Shown: positions 1 to 8,201, counted from the first letter of the stretch. The stretch is 41,757 nt of DNA from Pseudomonadota bacterium (GCA_018821785.1 JAHJLI010000252.1:1-41757); one strand, 5' to 3'. Numbers and translations are program-made. The notes: a model not told the origin generated them from the sequence alone.

Positions 1-677
1 CTGTTCTCAACCTGCTGATTGACTTTTTCTATCACTCGTTTGGCCAGGGTTTCGAGGCTTATTGCAGTTTGGCGTTTTTCACCATAATAGTTCTGGGCGT
101 CATAAATAATTGATTGTCCGAATCGGTCGGGGTTTTCAATTTCACTTATCCACTCCTGATTGTAAAAGCCAGAGCCTTCATGGAGATTGAGTAGACAGTC
201 TGCCTCACTGATTAACTTTTTAAGAATGGTGACAATCTCCTGTTCCATGTTTTTTTCAGCTTTAACTGCTTCAGAAAATTTTCGGTTCATGTCACCGGTC
301 AATCCATCACGCTGGTTGAACAAAATTGAATAAAAATTGGCCCTGGGAACAACTATGAGATTCCCCTTTTTTAAACTTATGTCGGCATAAAGGTCGGCAG
401 TCAGATAGCCGCCCGGCTCGTCGCCCTGAATTCCGCCGATAAGCATAAGAGTTTTTCCAGGTTCTTTGCCGAAAATTCGGTAAATATGCAACTCATGCTC
501 GGTGTTTGCGAGATAGACATCATGACGTCTCTGTTGCTGGAGGGGATCCGCTTGGCTTATGCTGCAACTGAACATTACCAGAGCCATAGCGAAGTGAGTC
601 AGCAAGTGAAGAGCTCGGAACGGAATCATCTTGGTTTCAGGATATGGTTCTATGAAAAAGCGAAAAATAGTATTCAT
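1..677 (-). CDS. Csd4/Pgp1-like M99 zinc carboxypeptidase, partial (C-terminus beyond left edge)
   Basis: The gene reads leftwards and runs off the window, so only about 225 residues are visible. Family M99 enzymes (Helicobacter Csd4, Campylobacter Pgp1) trim the tripeptide stem of periplasmic peptidoglycan and set helical cell shape. The sequence shows a hydrophobic signal segment ending near SISQA (residues 30-43), then GGIQGDEPGG with Q84 and E87, and LNLHEGSGFY with H166. As I recall, the zinc ligands of Csd4 are Q46, E49 and H128; the spacing (3 and 79) is identical here, including the atypical Gln. The start is uncertain: ATG at 677 is used, but ATG at 629 begins directly with a signal-peptide-like sequence, and neither has a clear ribosome site. 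It lies just downstream of a Csd6-like gene, probably in the same operon. It could be annotated as succinylglutamate desuccinylase-like, a related fold. Confidence 0.82.
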   Translation of the reverse strand, partial: MNTIFRFFIEPYPETKMIPFRALHLLTHFAMALVMFSCSISQADPLQQQRRHDVYLANTEHELHIYRIFGKEPGKTLMLIGGIQGDEPGGYLTADLYADISLKKGNLIVVPRANFYSILFNQRDGLTGDMNRKFSEAVKAEKNMEQEIVTILKKLISEADCLLNLHEGSGFYNQEWISEIENPDRFGQSIIYDAQNYYGEKRQTAISLETLAKRVIEKVNQQVEN

Positions 678-720
678 GGTATGGCGATGTTTTTTAGGAA
701 CGAGAATAATCAGGAAGAAA

Positions 721-2112
721 CTAAATATGCTCGTTTTCAATCATCCAGCGATTTTTCTTGTTGACCAGTTGCAGAGTTTTTGTGCACCTGTTTTGGAGTT
801 GATCTGATTTATAGGTTTGCTGAAACGTGACATTGGCCCCGTTTGAGGTCCACTCAATAGCGATATTTCGAATACTGATAGTTATGAAACTGTATTTTTT
901 ATTTAGATAGCTTTTTTTCGCTCGCCACCCCTCCCTATTCAGATTGCCGCTTTTAAAGGAAGGGCTGTAACAATTAATATATGTGTCAATGTCTTTATTT
1001 GCCCATGCGGTGCGCCATTTTTCGACAAAGGCGTGTAGTTCTTCGTTTTTATCAAGAGGCGGTTTGATATTGGTAGGTCGGCTGGTTTTCGTTCCAGGTA
1101 TTTCGGATTTTGCAACAAGAGTGCTGGTCTTTGTGACAGGTTGACTATCTGCTTCCAGAGGAGGATTGGATTTTTGTGTGGTATTACCGATTTTTACCTC
1201 AAGATCTTTTATTTTTCCTGGGAGGTCGCCAATTTTTTTGGTCGACTCAGTTTTAGTTGGATGCAAAGCCAGAATAGTGGGAGGGGGGGCCTGGTTTTGA
1301 ACGGCATACAGGGTTCTCCAGTTGCCGGTAGGGGTTTTCGCCAAATACGCCCGTTTGTGCTCATTGTATTGGGTGAGTTTGTCCTCGAATATTTTATAGC
1401 TAGCAGAGATGATGACCTGCTCTCCCCGCCTGAGATACGTGAGGTTTTTTATATTCTCAACTGGAGTCGTCTCAGGATTTAAGGCGAGGTTTTCAAGCAG
1501 ATCATTAAAACGCGAGCTGTTTTTCTCAAGGTGCAGACTGTCTTCTAGCATGAGTTCAGACTGGGTGTCCAGGACAATAATCGGGGTTGTATTTACTGCA
1601 AGATACGGTGCAATTTCATCCAAATCGCTGTTGTTAAGTGTTATGCAGCCATTGGTGCTGTTGGGGTTGAGTTTCTTGTTAGTGCCGTGAATGAAAATAC
1701 CGTCCCCGAGACGCCCTGCGTGTGCATCGAAAATATTTGGATAGTCCAAGTGAAAGGCGCGACTACCGAAAACAGTGATCCGTTTGTCTTCATAAATTTC
1801 AGTAATATGGTAGATACCCTCTGGGGTTCGGGCATCGCCGCTGGTTTTTTTTGTGCCTGGATTTTCGCCTGTGGCGCAGGTGAACTCCTTAATCATTCTC
1901 AGGCTGTCCTTTTGTTCAAACAGCTTGAGTTTTTGGTATTTTTTCTCGACTACGATAAAATAAGAAGGCCCATTGGTGGAATAAAACAAAAGTTGTAGAT
2001 GAACCTCTGGTTCGGCAGTTAGTGCTTTGGACGTTTTCAGGTCTGTGAAAAGGATAAAAAAACTGCATATTACGATCAAAATAAGGCTTTTTAGAAAGAA
2101 AAAAACCTTCAT
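721..2112 (-). CDS. L,D-transpeptidase (YkuD) with C-terminal NTF2-like domain, Csd6/Pgp2-like
   Basis: The 463-residue product has a signal peptide or membrane anchor (residues 3-24), a YkuD catalytic domain at about 48-182, a variable linker and an NTF2/SnoaL-like domain at about 355-463. The catalytic motif has H142 (IHGTN) and C156 in STNGCITL; the usual SHGC histidine is Asn, a variant seen in some YkuD proteins. YkuD plus NTF2-like is the architecture of Helicobacter Csd6 and Campylobacter Pgp2, which act as L,D-carboxypeptidases cutting tetrapeptide to tripeptide stems in the periplasm. The downstream gene encodes the matching tripeptidase-type enzyme. An in-frame ATG at 2208 would add 32 residues that look non-coding; the ATG at 2112 is chosen because the signal peptide starts there, although it lacks a clear ribosome site. 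Function could also be true 3-3 cross-linking. Confidence 0.85.
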   Translation of the reverse strand: MKVFFFLKSLILIVICSFFILFTDLKTSKALTAEPEVHLQLLFYSTNGPSYFIVVEKKYQKLKLFEQKDSLRMIKEFTCATGENPGTKKTSGDARTPEGIYHITEIYEDKRITVFGSRAFHLDYPNIFDAHAGRLGDGIFIHGTNKKLNPNSTNGCITLNNSDLDEIAPYLAVNTTPIIVLDTQSELMLEDSLHLEKNSSRFNDLLENLALNPETTPVENIKNLTYLRRGEQVIISASYKIFEDKLTQYNEHKRAYLAKTPTGNWRTLYAVQNQAPPPTILALHPTKTESTKKIGDLPGKIKDLEVKIGNTTQKSNPPLEADSQPVTKTSTLVAKSEIPGTKTSRPTNIKPPLDKNEELHAFVEKWRTAWANKDIDTYINCYSPSFKSGNLNREGWRAKKSYLNKKYSFITISIRNIAIEWTSNGANVTFQQTYKSDQLQNRCTKTLQLVNKKNRWMIENEHI

Positions 2113-2950
2113 GGAGGTGTTTTGCGGTTCACGAGTGCACGCATTGGTAAGTCGGAGAGCGAATCTCTCAGGCCAAGCTTGGAAGAATATTACTTTATTT
2201 GATCTCATGATATATACTAATAAAATTAGAAGCCGCTACCCCGTTGTCCTGAAGACATCCGCGTGAGTGGAGACACGGGTGAATTCCTGCCTAAAGCGAC
2301 GACAAATGACAAGGAGGAGCTAGTGTGTTTTACAGGTTACGTTTTGAACAAAAAACAACCGCAAAAGGTGTCAGCCGCATCGCGATTGACCAACTTAGCT
2401 CATTCATCTGATTTTGACAAATTCTCTTGGGCGCAATAGTGATTTTTTCTGATTTTTCTTCAAAAAGCGTTAAGAGTTTAATTGGCAATATGTGGTAATG
2501 TAAAATTACTAAAGCCTGGCAGCAAAGTTTGCTGAGATAAAAGAAGAGTTTCGTACTCTTCTGGTTCCTACTAGACATTTAGCATAGCTGTTGTGTGCAG
2601 AATATGCGAAAGAGGCGATGTTTTTTGGGGGAGTGTCTGGGCCCGGTCGCGAGTAGTCGGAGCTGGTTGGCGATAATTTGGGGTTCCACGCTCTTGTTCG
2701 AGGTCACCCTATTGTTGTGCTATTGGTCCTGTTGTGCAATCGTTTCCACGTTCATTCGATATTTTCAAATTATCTCCGGAACTTGAGACGCCTTGAAATG
2801 CCTTGCATGGGAACAGTTTATCGGCTAGGTTAAAGTGAGATGTGGTTTGAATGCGTAACTATTTGTTCGAGAAAACGAATGGATACATTTGTCGCTTGGA
2901 AAGAGAGCTAACTGTTTTCGTCATTAAAAAAATATTGCGGAGAGAGTACG
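2113..2950. other. Long intergenic region with hairpins, no convincing gene
   Basis: Short open frames here match nothing I recognise. Visible structure: CCCG-T-TGTC near 2239 can pair with GACACGGG near 2272, enclosing a small GTC/GAC hairpin; AGCAAA/TTTGCT forms a palindrome near 2521-2533; and AGAAGAGT (2542-2549) pairs perfectly with ACTCTTCT (2555-2562) around a five-base loop. None is followed by a T-run, so they are not obvious terminators. The region contains the promoters of the divergent Csd6-like gene and the dCache gene. I do not recognise a known riboswitch class. Confidence 0.45.
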
Positions 2951-4045
2951 ATGGTGGCAGGCAAAACAACAGATATTCAAAAGGTGAAGTTCAAAATTTT
3001 ATATCAGATTCTGATAACCATGTGTCTGATCGCCCTAATTCCCCTCGGCGGTCTTTGGTATATCAGTATTTACAAGTCAAAACAGGAATGGACTGCAAAC
3101 ATATTTCAAAACCTTGTTGGAAATACTGAAAGCTTAAGCCGCAGTGTTGATGATTGGACATCGATGAATCTTCGGCTCTTGCAACAAAACGGCGCTTCTC
3201 CGGCCATCCTTGGCATGGAGGTCAAAGAACAGGATCCGGTGCTAAAGTCTATTACCGATACCTATGAATGGATATATCTCGCTTTCACCATTTTACCCGA
3301 TGGCCAGAATCTCGGGCGGAGTGACGGCAAACCGCAGACATTTTATGGCGACCGGGAATATTTTCAACAGGTACTGGGTGGCAAACCAATTGGTCAGCAG
3401 GTACTGATGGGTAAGACATCAGGCAAACCGGCTTTTATTCTGGCCAAGCCGATAAAAGCAGAGGGGGCTAAAAATCTGGGTGTTATCGCCATTGCCATGA
3501 CTCTCGAAGATCTGTCGAAAACCATAACAAAAACGAAAATCGGTGAGACCGGTTTCGCAATTTTGCTTGACGATAAGAATCGTTTGATTGCCCATGGTAA
3601 AGGCGCGGTTGCCTCTGAGTTACAGGACTTCAGTACCCATCCTGCTCTGCAACAGCGAAATAGATTTGATCACGATTCTTTCATTTTTGTCGAAGAGGGT
3701 AAAAAAATTGTAGCATATACCCAAAAGACTCAATTGGGCTGGACCCTCATCGTCCAGCAGGATTATCGGGAGGCCTATGTTGCTGCAGACGAAGCACAGC
3801 GCAATGCGGTTCTCCTTCTTGTTGTTACTCTGGCGACCGTAATGCTGATTGCCTTCTTGCTAGCCAGCCGTCTTAGCACTCCGATCCGTAATCTGACCGT
3901 TATAGCCGATGAAATCAGTAGAGGTAACTTGGGTGCCAAGATAAAGGAGACGGGGCGCAGCGATGAGATCGGTGCGCTTGCGAGAGCAATAGAGCGGATG
4001 GGGGTCAGTCTCCAAATGGCGTTTGAAAGATTACGGAAAAGGTAG
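2951..4045 (+). CDS. dCache-HAMP membrane sensor protein lacking an output domain
   Basis: This 364-residue protein has a transmembrane helix at about 17-40, a periplasmic double-Cache domain at about 45-275 (with DREYFQQ and GETGFAILLDDKNRLIAH typical of dCache), a second helix at 286-305 and a HAMP domain at 306-358, then stops. Proteins of this layout normally continue into a methyl-accepting, kinase or cyclase domain; here nothing follows HAMP. The start is ATG with GGAGAGAG upstream. The stop is followed after six bases by a gene for a small cytoplasmic DUF4388-like protein, so the signal may pass to that partner in trans. The ligand is unknown; dCache domains often bind amino acids or carboxylates. 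The stop looks genuine because the next gene follows at normal spacing in a different frame, but a frameshift cannot be fully excluded. Confidence 0.85.
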   Translation: MVAGKTTDIQKVKFKILYQILITMCLIALIPLGGLWYISIYKSKQEWTANIFQNLVGNTESLSRSVDDWTSMNLRLLQQNGASPAILGMEVKEQDPVLKSITDTYEWIYLAFTILPDGQNLGRSDGKPQTFYGDREYFQQVLGGKPIGQQVLMGKTSGKPAFILAKPIKAEGAKNLGVIAIAMTLEDLSKTITKTKIGETGFAILLDDKNRLIAHGKGAVASELQDFSTHPALQQRNRFDHDSFIFVEEGKKIVAYTQKTQLGWTLIVQQDYREAYVAADEAQRNAVLLLVVTLATVMLIAFLLASRLSTPIRNLTVIADEISRGNLGAKIKETGRSDEIGALARAIERMGVSLQMAFERLRKR

Positions 4046-4051
4046 GCGACT

Positions 4052-4603
4052 ATGACTCAGGATTATATCGCATTTTCTGAAATTGTGTTTGAAATTAGTG
4101 TCTTATGCAATAAAAAAGCTACAGGAACCTTGTTTATTACAACACGGGATAATCGCAGTGCCCAAATAATGCTCGATAAGGGGGAAATAGTTTATCTATT
4201 TTTTTCCAGCAAGCGGGGGCAGGAAGCCCTTGAATTGATGTCGACAATTCGCGATGCTCGTTATCGATTTCAGGAGGGAGGGGCTGTTTCGCGTCGTATG
4301 CAACTGCCGACCACCTGGACAATTCTCCAGGCGCTCAATAACGAATTGGGGCAGGTCGCAGCCCCTGCTCGGGAACCTGCAGAAGCAAAGGCCTTGGTTG
4401 GCAAAGGACTCAGTGCCGAGCAGAAAAGCGTTCTTGAAACCTGTCTGGTTGATTGTATAGGTCCTATGGCTGCCATTATCTGTGAGGACCATTTTAACTA
4501 CGTAGGCGATCTGCAGGCGGCAATAGAAGCGCTCTCTGGGGAAATTCCATCACCGGCGCAAGTCAAGAAATTCAGGGAAATGGTCACCGAAAGACTTGGA
4601 TAA
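4052..4603 (+). CDS. DUF4388/PATAN-like signalling protein with small C-terminal helical domain
   Basis: The 183-residue protein starts six bases after the dCache-HAMP gene and is surely co-transcribed. Residues 1-95 resemble the DUF4388 (PATAN-like) domain: an antiparallel strand pattern with ATGTLFIT and AQIMLDKGEIVYLFF. The C-terminal part (about 125-183, KSVLETCLVDCIGPMAAIICEDHF) resembles the small helical domain (DUF8082-like) found at the ends of bacterial kinases and cyclases. Such proteins are thought to be adaptors in gliding, two-component or c-di-GMP signalling; no catalytic residues are seen. Context suggests it receives the signal from the membrane sensor. Family assignment is from pattern memory and is moderate. 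Confidence 0.72.
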   Translation: MTQDYIAFSEIVFEISVLCNKKATGTLFITTRDNRSAQIMLDKGEIVYLFFSSKRGQEALELMSTIRDARYRFQEGGAVSRRMQLPTTWTILQALNNELGQVAAPAREPAEAKALVGKGLSAEQKSVLETCLVDCIGPMAAIICEDHFNYVGDLQAAIEALSGEIPSPAQVKKFREMVTERLG

Positions 4604-4616
4604 ACAGGCGATACGT

Positions 4617-5096
4617 TCACTTTTGGCACCGACCTCGTGGTGAGAGTATCATGGAAATATGGGGTATTCCGTCCTCTTCATATATATCCGAGACCGGTGC
4701 AAAGCCAAAACGCTGATAAAAATCCAGGAGATAGTGCTGAGCAGAAATTCGTATTGATGATTCAGTATATATTGTCTGTATTCTCTGTAGTCCAAGTACC
4801 AGGAGTGTCTCACCTGCTCCTTTCCCTCTGATTTCCGGATGAGTGAGCAGTCGTCCGATAACCGGCATTTCCCCCTCCTTCTTTGGAAGGATAACTCGCA
4901 GGTAGGCAAGAGGATTGCTGTGCCTCTCAATTTTTTGCCAACCCACCAGGTGCAAGGCACCTTGGTCCAGGCCATCACAGTCAAGATAAGCACACTGCTG
5001 CTCGACGACAAAAACCTGCTGTCGCAAGGTGAGAATTGCATAGAGGTCTTCACTGGATAAGTCTTCGAAGGTATACCATTGCCAATTGAGTTCCAT
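4617..5096 (-). CDS. elaA: GNAT acetyltransferase, ElaA family
   Basis: The 159-residue protein matches the ElaA family from end to end: an N-terminal W-x-Y-x-x-F-x-x-L stretch, LRQQVFVVEQQCAYLDCDGLDQ, then the GNAT acetyl-CoA pyrophosphate loop RGKGAG at residues 90-95 after GRLLTHPEI. ElaA-type proteins are cytoplasmic N-acetyltransferases whose physiological substrate is poorly defined. The length is normal (about 150). It is convergent with the DUF4388-like gene with only 13 bases between stops and stands alone; an inverted repeat lies upstream at 5226-5260. Confidence 0.9.
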   Translation of the reverse strand: MELNWQWYTFEDLSSEDLYAILTLRQQVFVVEQQCAYLDCDGLDQGALHLVGWQKIERHSNPLAYLRVILPKKEGEMPVIGRLLTHPEIRGKGAGETLLVLGLQRIQTIYTESSIRISAQHYLLDFYQRFGFAPVSDIYEEDGIPHISMILSPRGRCQK

Positions 5097-5225
5097 ATTT
5101 GGTTAGAGGATGGACAAGGCCGGAATAACGAACGTCCGAACTGTCGCCTTTCTCTCCTTTTGTTGATTGTGAGACTTCTTACCCTTGTGAATTTTCTAAC
5201 GCCGATAGACAGAGAGAGACTCTTA

Positions 5226-5260
5226 GCACAATTGTCGTATTTTTTAACCGAGAATTGTGC
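5226..5260. repeat. 8-bp inverted repeat between elaA and the MFS gene
   Basis: GCACAATT at 5226-5233 is mirrored by AATTGTGC at 5253-5260 with a 19-base spacer. It lies upstream of elaA and just after the stop of the MFS gene, both minus strand. It could be an operator or a weak hairpin; there is no T-run after it on the minus strand. Confidence 0.4.
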
Positions 5261-5288
5261 GTTAAGGGACGTATGCCCCGCCTGGGTA

Positions 5289-6698
5289 TCATGCAAAATC
5301 CTGTTTACACGGTTTTGGTTTCTCATCTTTTCGTGTCCTGCTTATCGAACAGACAATCCCTATCGCTCCCAGTAAGCTGAAAACCGTCATTGCTACCCGC
5401 ATGGCGACAAGAAAGACAGGCCCAGTTTCTGGGGCGATGGGTTGTTTGCCGAGAAACCAGGAGAGCAGTACCGTAATCAGGGTCATTGCCGTCAGCATAC
5501 CAAAAGTACGCATGGTGGCTATAACGCTCGCCGCCATGCCGTACTCCTGTTTGTCGATACTGGCCATAATCGCGGTGGTGTTCGGAGTTGAGAAAAATCC
5601 GAATCCAATTCCCATTATAATGAGAACGGCGAAGATGAGAAGGATAGAGGACGTAGAGTTGATGAAGGTGGCGCAGGCCATCGCGACAGTACACAGGGCC
5701 ATACCGGTGGTGGCGATGGGAGCCGGGCTGTAGGTATCGGCCAATCGCCCGGCGATCGGTGCGCACAATGCCATGAGCAGAGGTTGGGTGATGAGGATGA
5801 AACCTGTTATCTTTGGTGGAATTCCCCTGATTACTTGGAGGTAAATGCTGAAAAAGAACGTTATGCCGAACGAAGCGGCATAATTAAGCCAGGTGGCGAT
5901 ATTGCTGAGGGCAAATACCTTGTTGGCAATGATTTTTTTAAGAGGGAAAATGGGGAATTCTATGGAAGTTTCAAAGGCAAGAAAGATGATCATGACGATT
6001 AAGCCAAGGCCTGCGAGCCACCAAGCACCAGAGAAAGCCTGCACCTGAAGGACTCCGACTATGATGCAAAAGAGTGCAATAATATAAAGAAGCGAACCGG
6101 TCCAGTCGAATGGTTCCCCTCGGGCTCCGGCCCATTCGCCCTTTAATCGTAGAAGAGCGAAAAGCAAAATGATGCACTCAACCGGAACCGCGCAGTAGAA
6201 AATCCATCGCCATCCGAGAAAATCAATCATCAATCCCGCAAGCAAAGGACCTGCCGAGATACCTAAATAGACGCAGGAGACAACCACACCTAAGGCTTTT
6301 CCCCGTTCTTCAGGGGGGTAGGAGGAAGAGAGAATAGCCAAACTCGATGAAGTTATCATCGCTGCGCCAATCCCTTGGAAGAAGCGGAAAAATATGAGTA
6401 AACCGATGGTCGGGGCTAAAGCCAGGGACACTGTGGCGGCAGTAATCACAACGATGCCTGAGAGAAAAATATTTTTCCGACCATGGATATCGGCATATCG
6501 GCCGATGGGCAGCAGCAGCAGGGCGACCGCCAGGATATAAACCATCTCAACGAGTCCGAGTTGCACAGCACCAGCCGAAAATTCCTTACCGATACTCGGT
6601 AGAGCCACACCGATTGCGGAAAACATAAAGGGCGTAAGAAACTGCACAGCGGCGATAACCCAGAGAGTGGAGCTAGAAGATTTGGCGGAACCCGGCAT
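5289..6698 (-). CDS. MFS drug:H+ antiporter, DHA2/EmrB-QacA type (14 TM)
   Basis: The 469-residue inner-membrane protein shows about fourteen hydrophobic segments and the MFS motif A (GRYADIHGRK, residues 66-75) after the second helix, plus motif-C-like SCVYLGISAGPLLAG in the fifth helix. This matches the DHA2 family of proton-driven efflux pumps, which export lipophilic drugs, dyes or detergents. ATG at 6698 is chosen because AGGGAAGA lies directly upstream; ATG at 6758 in the same frame would add 20 non-conserved residues. No membrane-fusion (EmrA) partner is nearby, so it may act alone. A promoter-like TTGACA-N17-TAAGAA and two dyads upstream suggest repressor control. The exported substrate cannot be told from sequence. 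Confidence 0.88.
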   Translation of the reverse strand: MPGSAKSSSSTLWVIAAVQFLTPFMFSAIGVALPSIGKEFSAGAVQLGLVEMVYILAVALLLLPIGRYADIHGRKNIFLSGIVVITAATVSLALAPTIGLLIFFRFFQGIGAAMITSSSLAILSSSYPPEERGKALGVVVSCVYLGISAGPLLAGLMIDFLGWRWIFYCAVPVECIILLFALLRLKGEWAGARGEPFDWTGSLLYIIALFCIIVGVLQVQAFSGAWWLAGLGLIVMIIFLAFETSIEFPIFPLKKIIANKVFALSNIATWLNYAASFGITFFFSIYLQVIRGIPPKITGFILITQPLLMALCAPIAGRLADTYSPAPIATTGMALCTVAMACATFINSTSSILLIFAVLIIMGIGFGFFSTPNTTAIMASIDKQEYGMAASVIATMRTFGMLTAMTLITVLLSWFLGKQPIAPETGPVFLVAMRVAMTVFSLLGAIGIVCSISRTRKDEKPKPCKQDFA

Positions 6699-6764
6699 GT
6701 TCTTCCCTGTTGCAGTTCTCCTGAATATTGTCTTTAATACAACTCTAACCCCCCACAAAAGGGG

Positions 6765-6822
6765 ATCAGTACCTTAGGAATTCATTCTTAGAAAACAAGA
6801 AACGAGTTTCAAAGGTACTGAT
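6765..6822. repeat. 11-bp perfect inverted repeat in the MFS leader
   Basis: ATCAGTACCTT at 6765-6775 is repeated inverted as AAGGTACTGAT at 6812-6822, 36 bases apart. Given the likely promoter at 6849-6877 it would lie in the 5' untranslated leader of the MFS gene, where it could bind a dimeric regulator or fold in RNA. Confidence 0.55.
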
Positions 6823-6858
6823 AGCGAGGTGGTGTTGATCGTGCCGCATTCTTAGAAA
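6783..6858. promoter_or_regulatory. Two CATTCTTAGAAA operator-like dyads
   Basis: The 12-mer CATTCTTAGAAA occurs at 6783-6794 and again at 6847-6858. Each holds the dyad TTCT-T-AGAA. The second copy overlaps the inferred -10 of the MFS promoter, the expected position for a repressor site. Confidence 0.5.
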
Positions 6859-6877
6859 TTGCTCGGTTAACTGTCAA
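6849..6877 (-). promoter_or_regulatory. Candidate sigma-70 promoter of the MFS gene
   Basis: On the minus strand a perfect TTGACA (6872-6877) is followed after 17 bases by TAAGAA (6849-6854), a weak -10. Transcription would start near 6841, leaving a leader of about 140 bases. Confidence 0.45.
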
Positions 6878-6918
6878 CAGACAAATTAACAATGGTTTAA
6901 AAAAAGCCAAAATATCTC

Positions 6919-7866
6919 ATGATACGAGCAATCATTTCTTTTCTGGCGAGCGTGTTGACTGCAGTACAGGTTGTGCTCCTGCACACCGGGGCGAAAGGAC
7001 TATGTTTTAATGAGGGCTGTGAGATTGTTGACAGCATGACCAATGTTTCCCCTCTGGTCTTCAATATCGCTGGGTTTTTATTTTTTCAGGCCCTCTTCTG
7101 GTTGTTTTTATGCGGCAGGAAAGGGTCTGAATATTGGCATAAATTGGCCCGGTTGTTACTGCTTGCAGGTTTTGCCGCAGAAGCGGTTCTGGTGTTTTTT
7201 CAGTACTCTATCGCCACCGTTTTCTGTTCATACTGTCTGGTAATCTTAGCGGTGATCGCGCTGTTGAATCTTTGTTGCGGCATGTACCAATTTGTTCGCG
7301 GGATGGTGATTTTTATTGCCGTGCTTGTCGCTTGTTTCAGTCTTCAATTCGGACCTTCTTCAGCCGCAAGGGGGTCATCTCTCGATTCAGGGAGTTTGGC
7401 GATGGTAAACGGAAAGAGAGATGGGGCTAAACGGTATCTCTTCTTTTCCGCTTCCTGCGCTCATTGCGAAAAAGTGATAGAATCGATAGGTGCCGACAAC
7501 ATCTGCACCGTTCGTTTCAACCCAATCGAAAAGATCGAAAAACTTGCCGTACCGGGTATGGTCAAGTTTACTGATTACCAACCGGAAGTCAACCGCTCTC
7601 TGTTGCAAAGCTTGTCAATCGGCGAGGTTCCTGTTCTCATGGTGAAGACTGAGGATGAGACCCATATTTTCAAAGGGGAAAAACGTATTAGGGAATATCT
7701 GGAAAAGACTTGCAAGCGAAACCGCGATGTTGACTATAGCGGAACCTCAAACGTAAAGACACCCGCATACACCTTTTTATCGGAAGCGAAAAAGTCGGGC
7801 GAGGATGCCTGCTTGGTGAATACCGATTGTGACACCAATGTGGCGCCCATTTCCACCGGTCAATGA
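6919..7866 (+). CDS. VKOR family protein fused to a thioredoxin-like domain
   Basis: The 315-residue protein combines a four-to-five-helix vitamin K epoxide reductase domain (1-142) with a periplasmic thioredoxin-like domain (about 168-265). Visible redox pairs are C29/C34 (shuttle pair), C103-S-Y-C106 (quinone-side CXXC at the end of a helix), and C180-A-H-C183 with the matching cis-proline in GEVPVL (P238). Bacterial VKOR proteins reoxidise DsbA-like thioredoxins using quinone and replace DsbB; fusion to the Trx domain makes a self-contained disulfide-forming enzyme in the periplasm. The tail carries two more cysteines (C298, C304). It is divergent from the MFS gene. An oxidative Dsb function is typical of anaerobic Desulfobacterota lacking DsbB. 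Confidence is high for the architecture. Confidence 0.88.
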   Translation: MIRAIISFLASVLTAVQVVLLHTGAKGLCFNEGCEIVDSMTNVSPLVFNIAGFLFFQALFWLFLCGRKGSEYWHKLARLLLLAGFAAEAVLVFFQYSIATVFCSYCLVILAVIALLNLCCGMYQFVRGMVIFIAVLVACFSLQFGPSSAARGSSLDSGSLAMVNGKRDGAKRYLFFSASCAHCEKVIESIGADNICTVRFNPIEKIEKLAVPGMVKFTDYQPEVNRSLLQSLSIGEVPVLMVKTEDETHIFKGEKRIREYLEKTCKRNRDVDYSGTSNVKTPAYTFLSEAKKSGEDACLVNTDCDTNVAPISTGQ

Positions 7867-7916
7867 CATTGTTGAGAGATTTGTGGAATTCATGGGCTCT
7901 TTTTCAATAAGTGCCC

Positions 7917-8201
7917 TCATTTTAAAAGATCGGCAAGTTCCTCTCTGGTAAGCATTGACCTTGGGGTGAACCTGCGCCTATTAGCAATAATCCGTTGATC
8001 AAAGTATTTCCGTCGGTCGACACCCAACCTCGCCTTGGCAAGAGAGCGTAACCATCCATAAAGACCGCGGGAATGTTTTTCAGTGGCTTCCCGTCGATCA
8101 CATCGTCGTTCGTGATTGGCTCGGCGATCTGTGACCCTCCGACAGCTATATGGTTTTCGCCTTTCGGTGCCATCCCAAATGTGTTTCGCTGGAGCATTCA
8201 T
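7917..8201 (-). CDS. Small arginine-rich protein with RR repeats, unknown function
   Basis: The 94-residue product is very basic and carries repeated arginine pairs in a loose pattern (GTERR, SCRR, TDRR, HERR, CDRR, GVDRR, NRRR). I do not recognise a named domain, although short proteins with GxERR and DRR motifs recur in Deltaproteobacteria. ATG at 8201 is chosen because AGGA lies ten bases upstream; an in-frame start at 8279 would add 26 hydrophobic residues. It is convergent with the VKOR gene with a 50-base gap. It could bind nucleic acid or an acidic partner; that is only inference from charge. Confidence 0.6.
   Translation of the reverse strand: MNAPAKHIWDGTERRKPYSCRRVTDRRANHERRCDRREATEKHSRGLYGWLRSLAKARLGVDRRKYFDQRIIANRRRFTPRSMLTREELADLLK

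Noticed and set aside
1141-1998. Plus-strand frames over the Csd6-like gene
   Set aside because: The minus strand encodes a clear YkuD domain; these are shadows.
2330-2786. Small frames on both strands in the long intergenic region
   Set aside because: Low-complexity hydrophobic products without ribosome sites or family resemblance.
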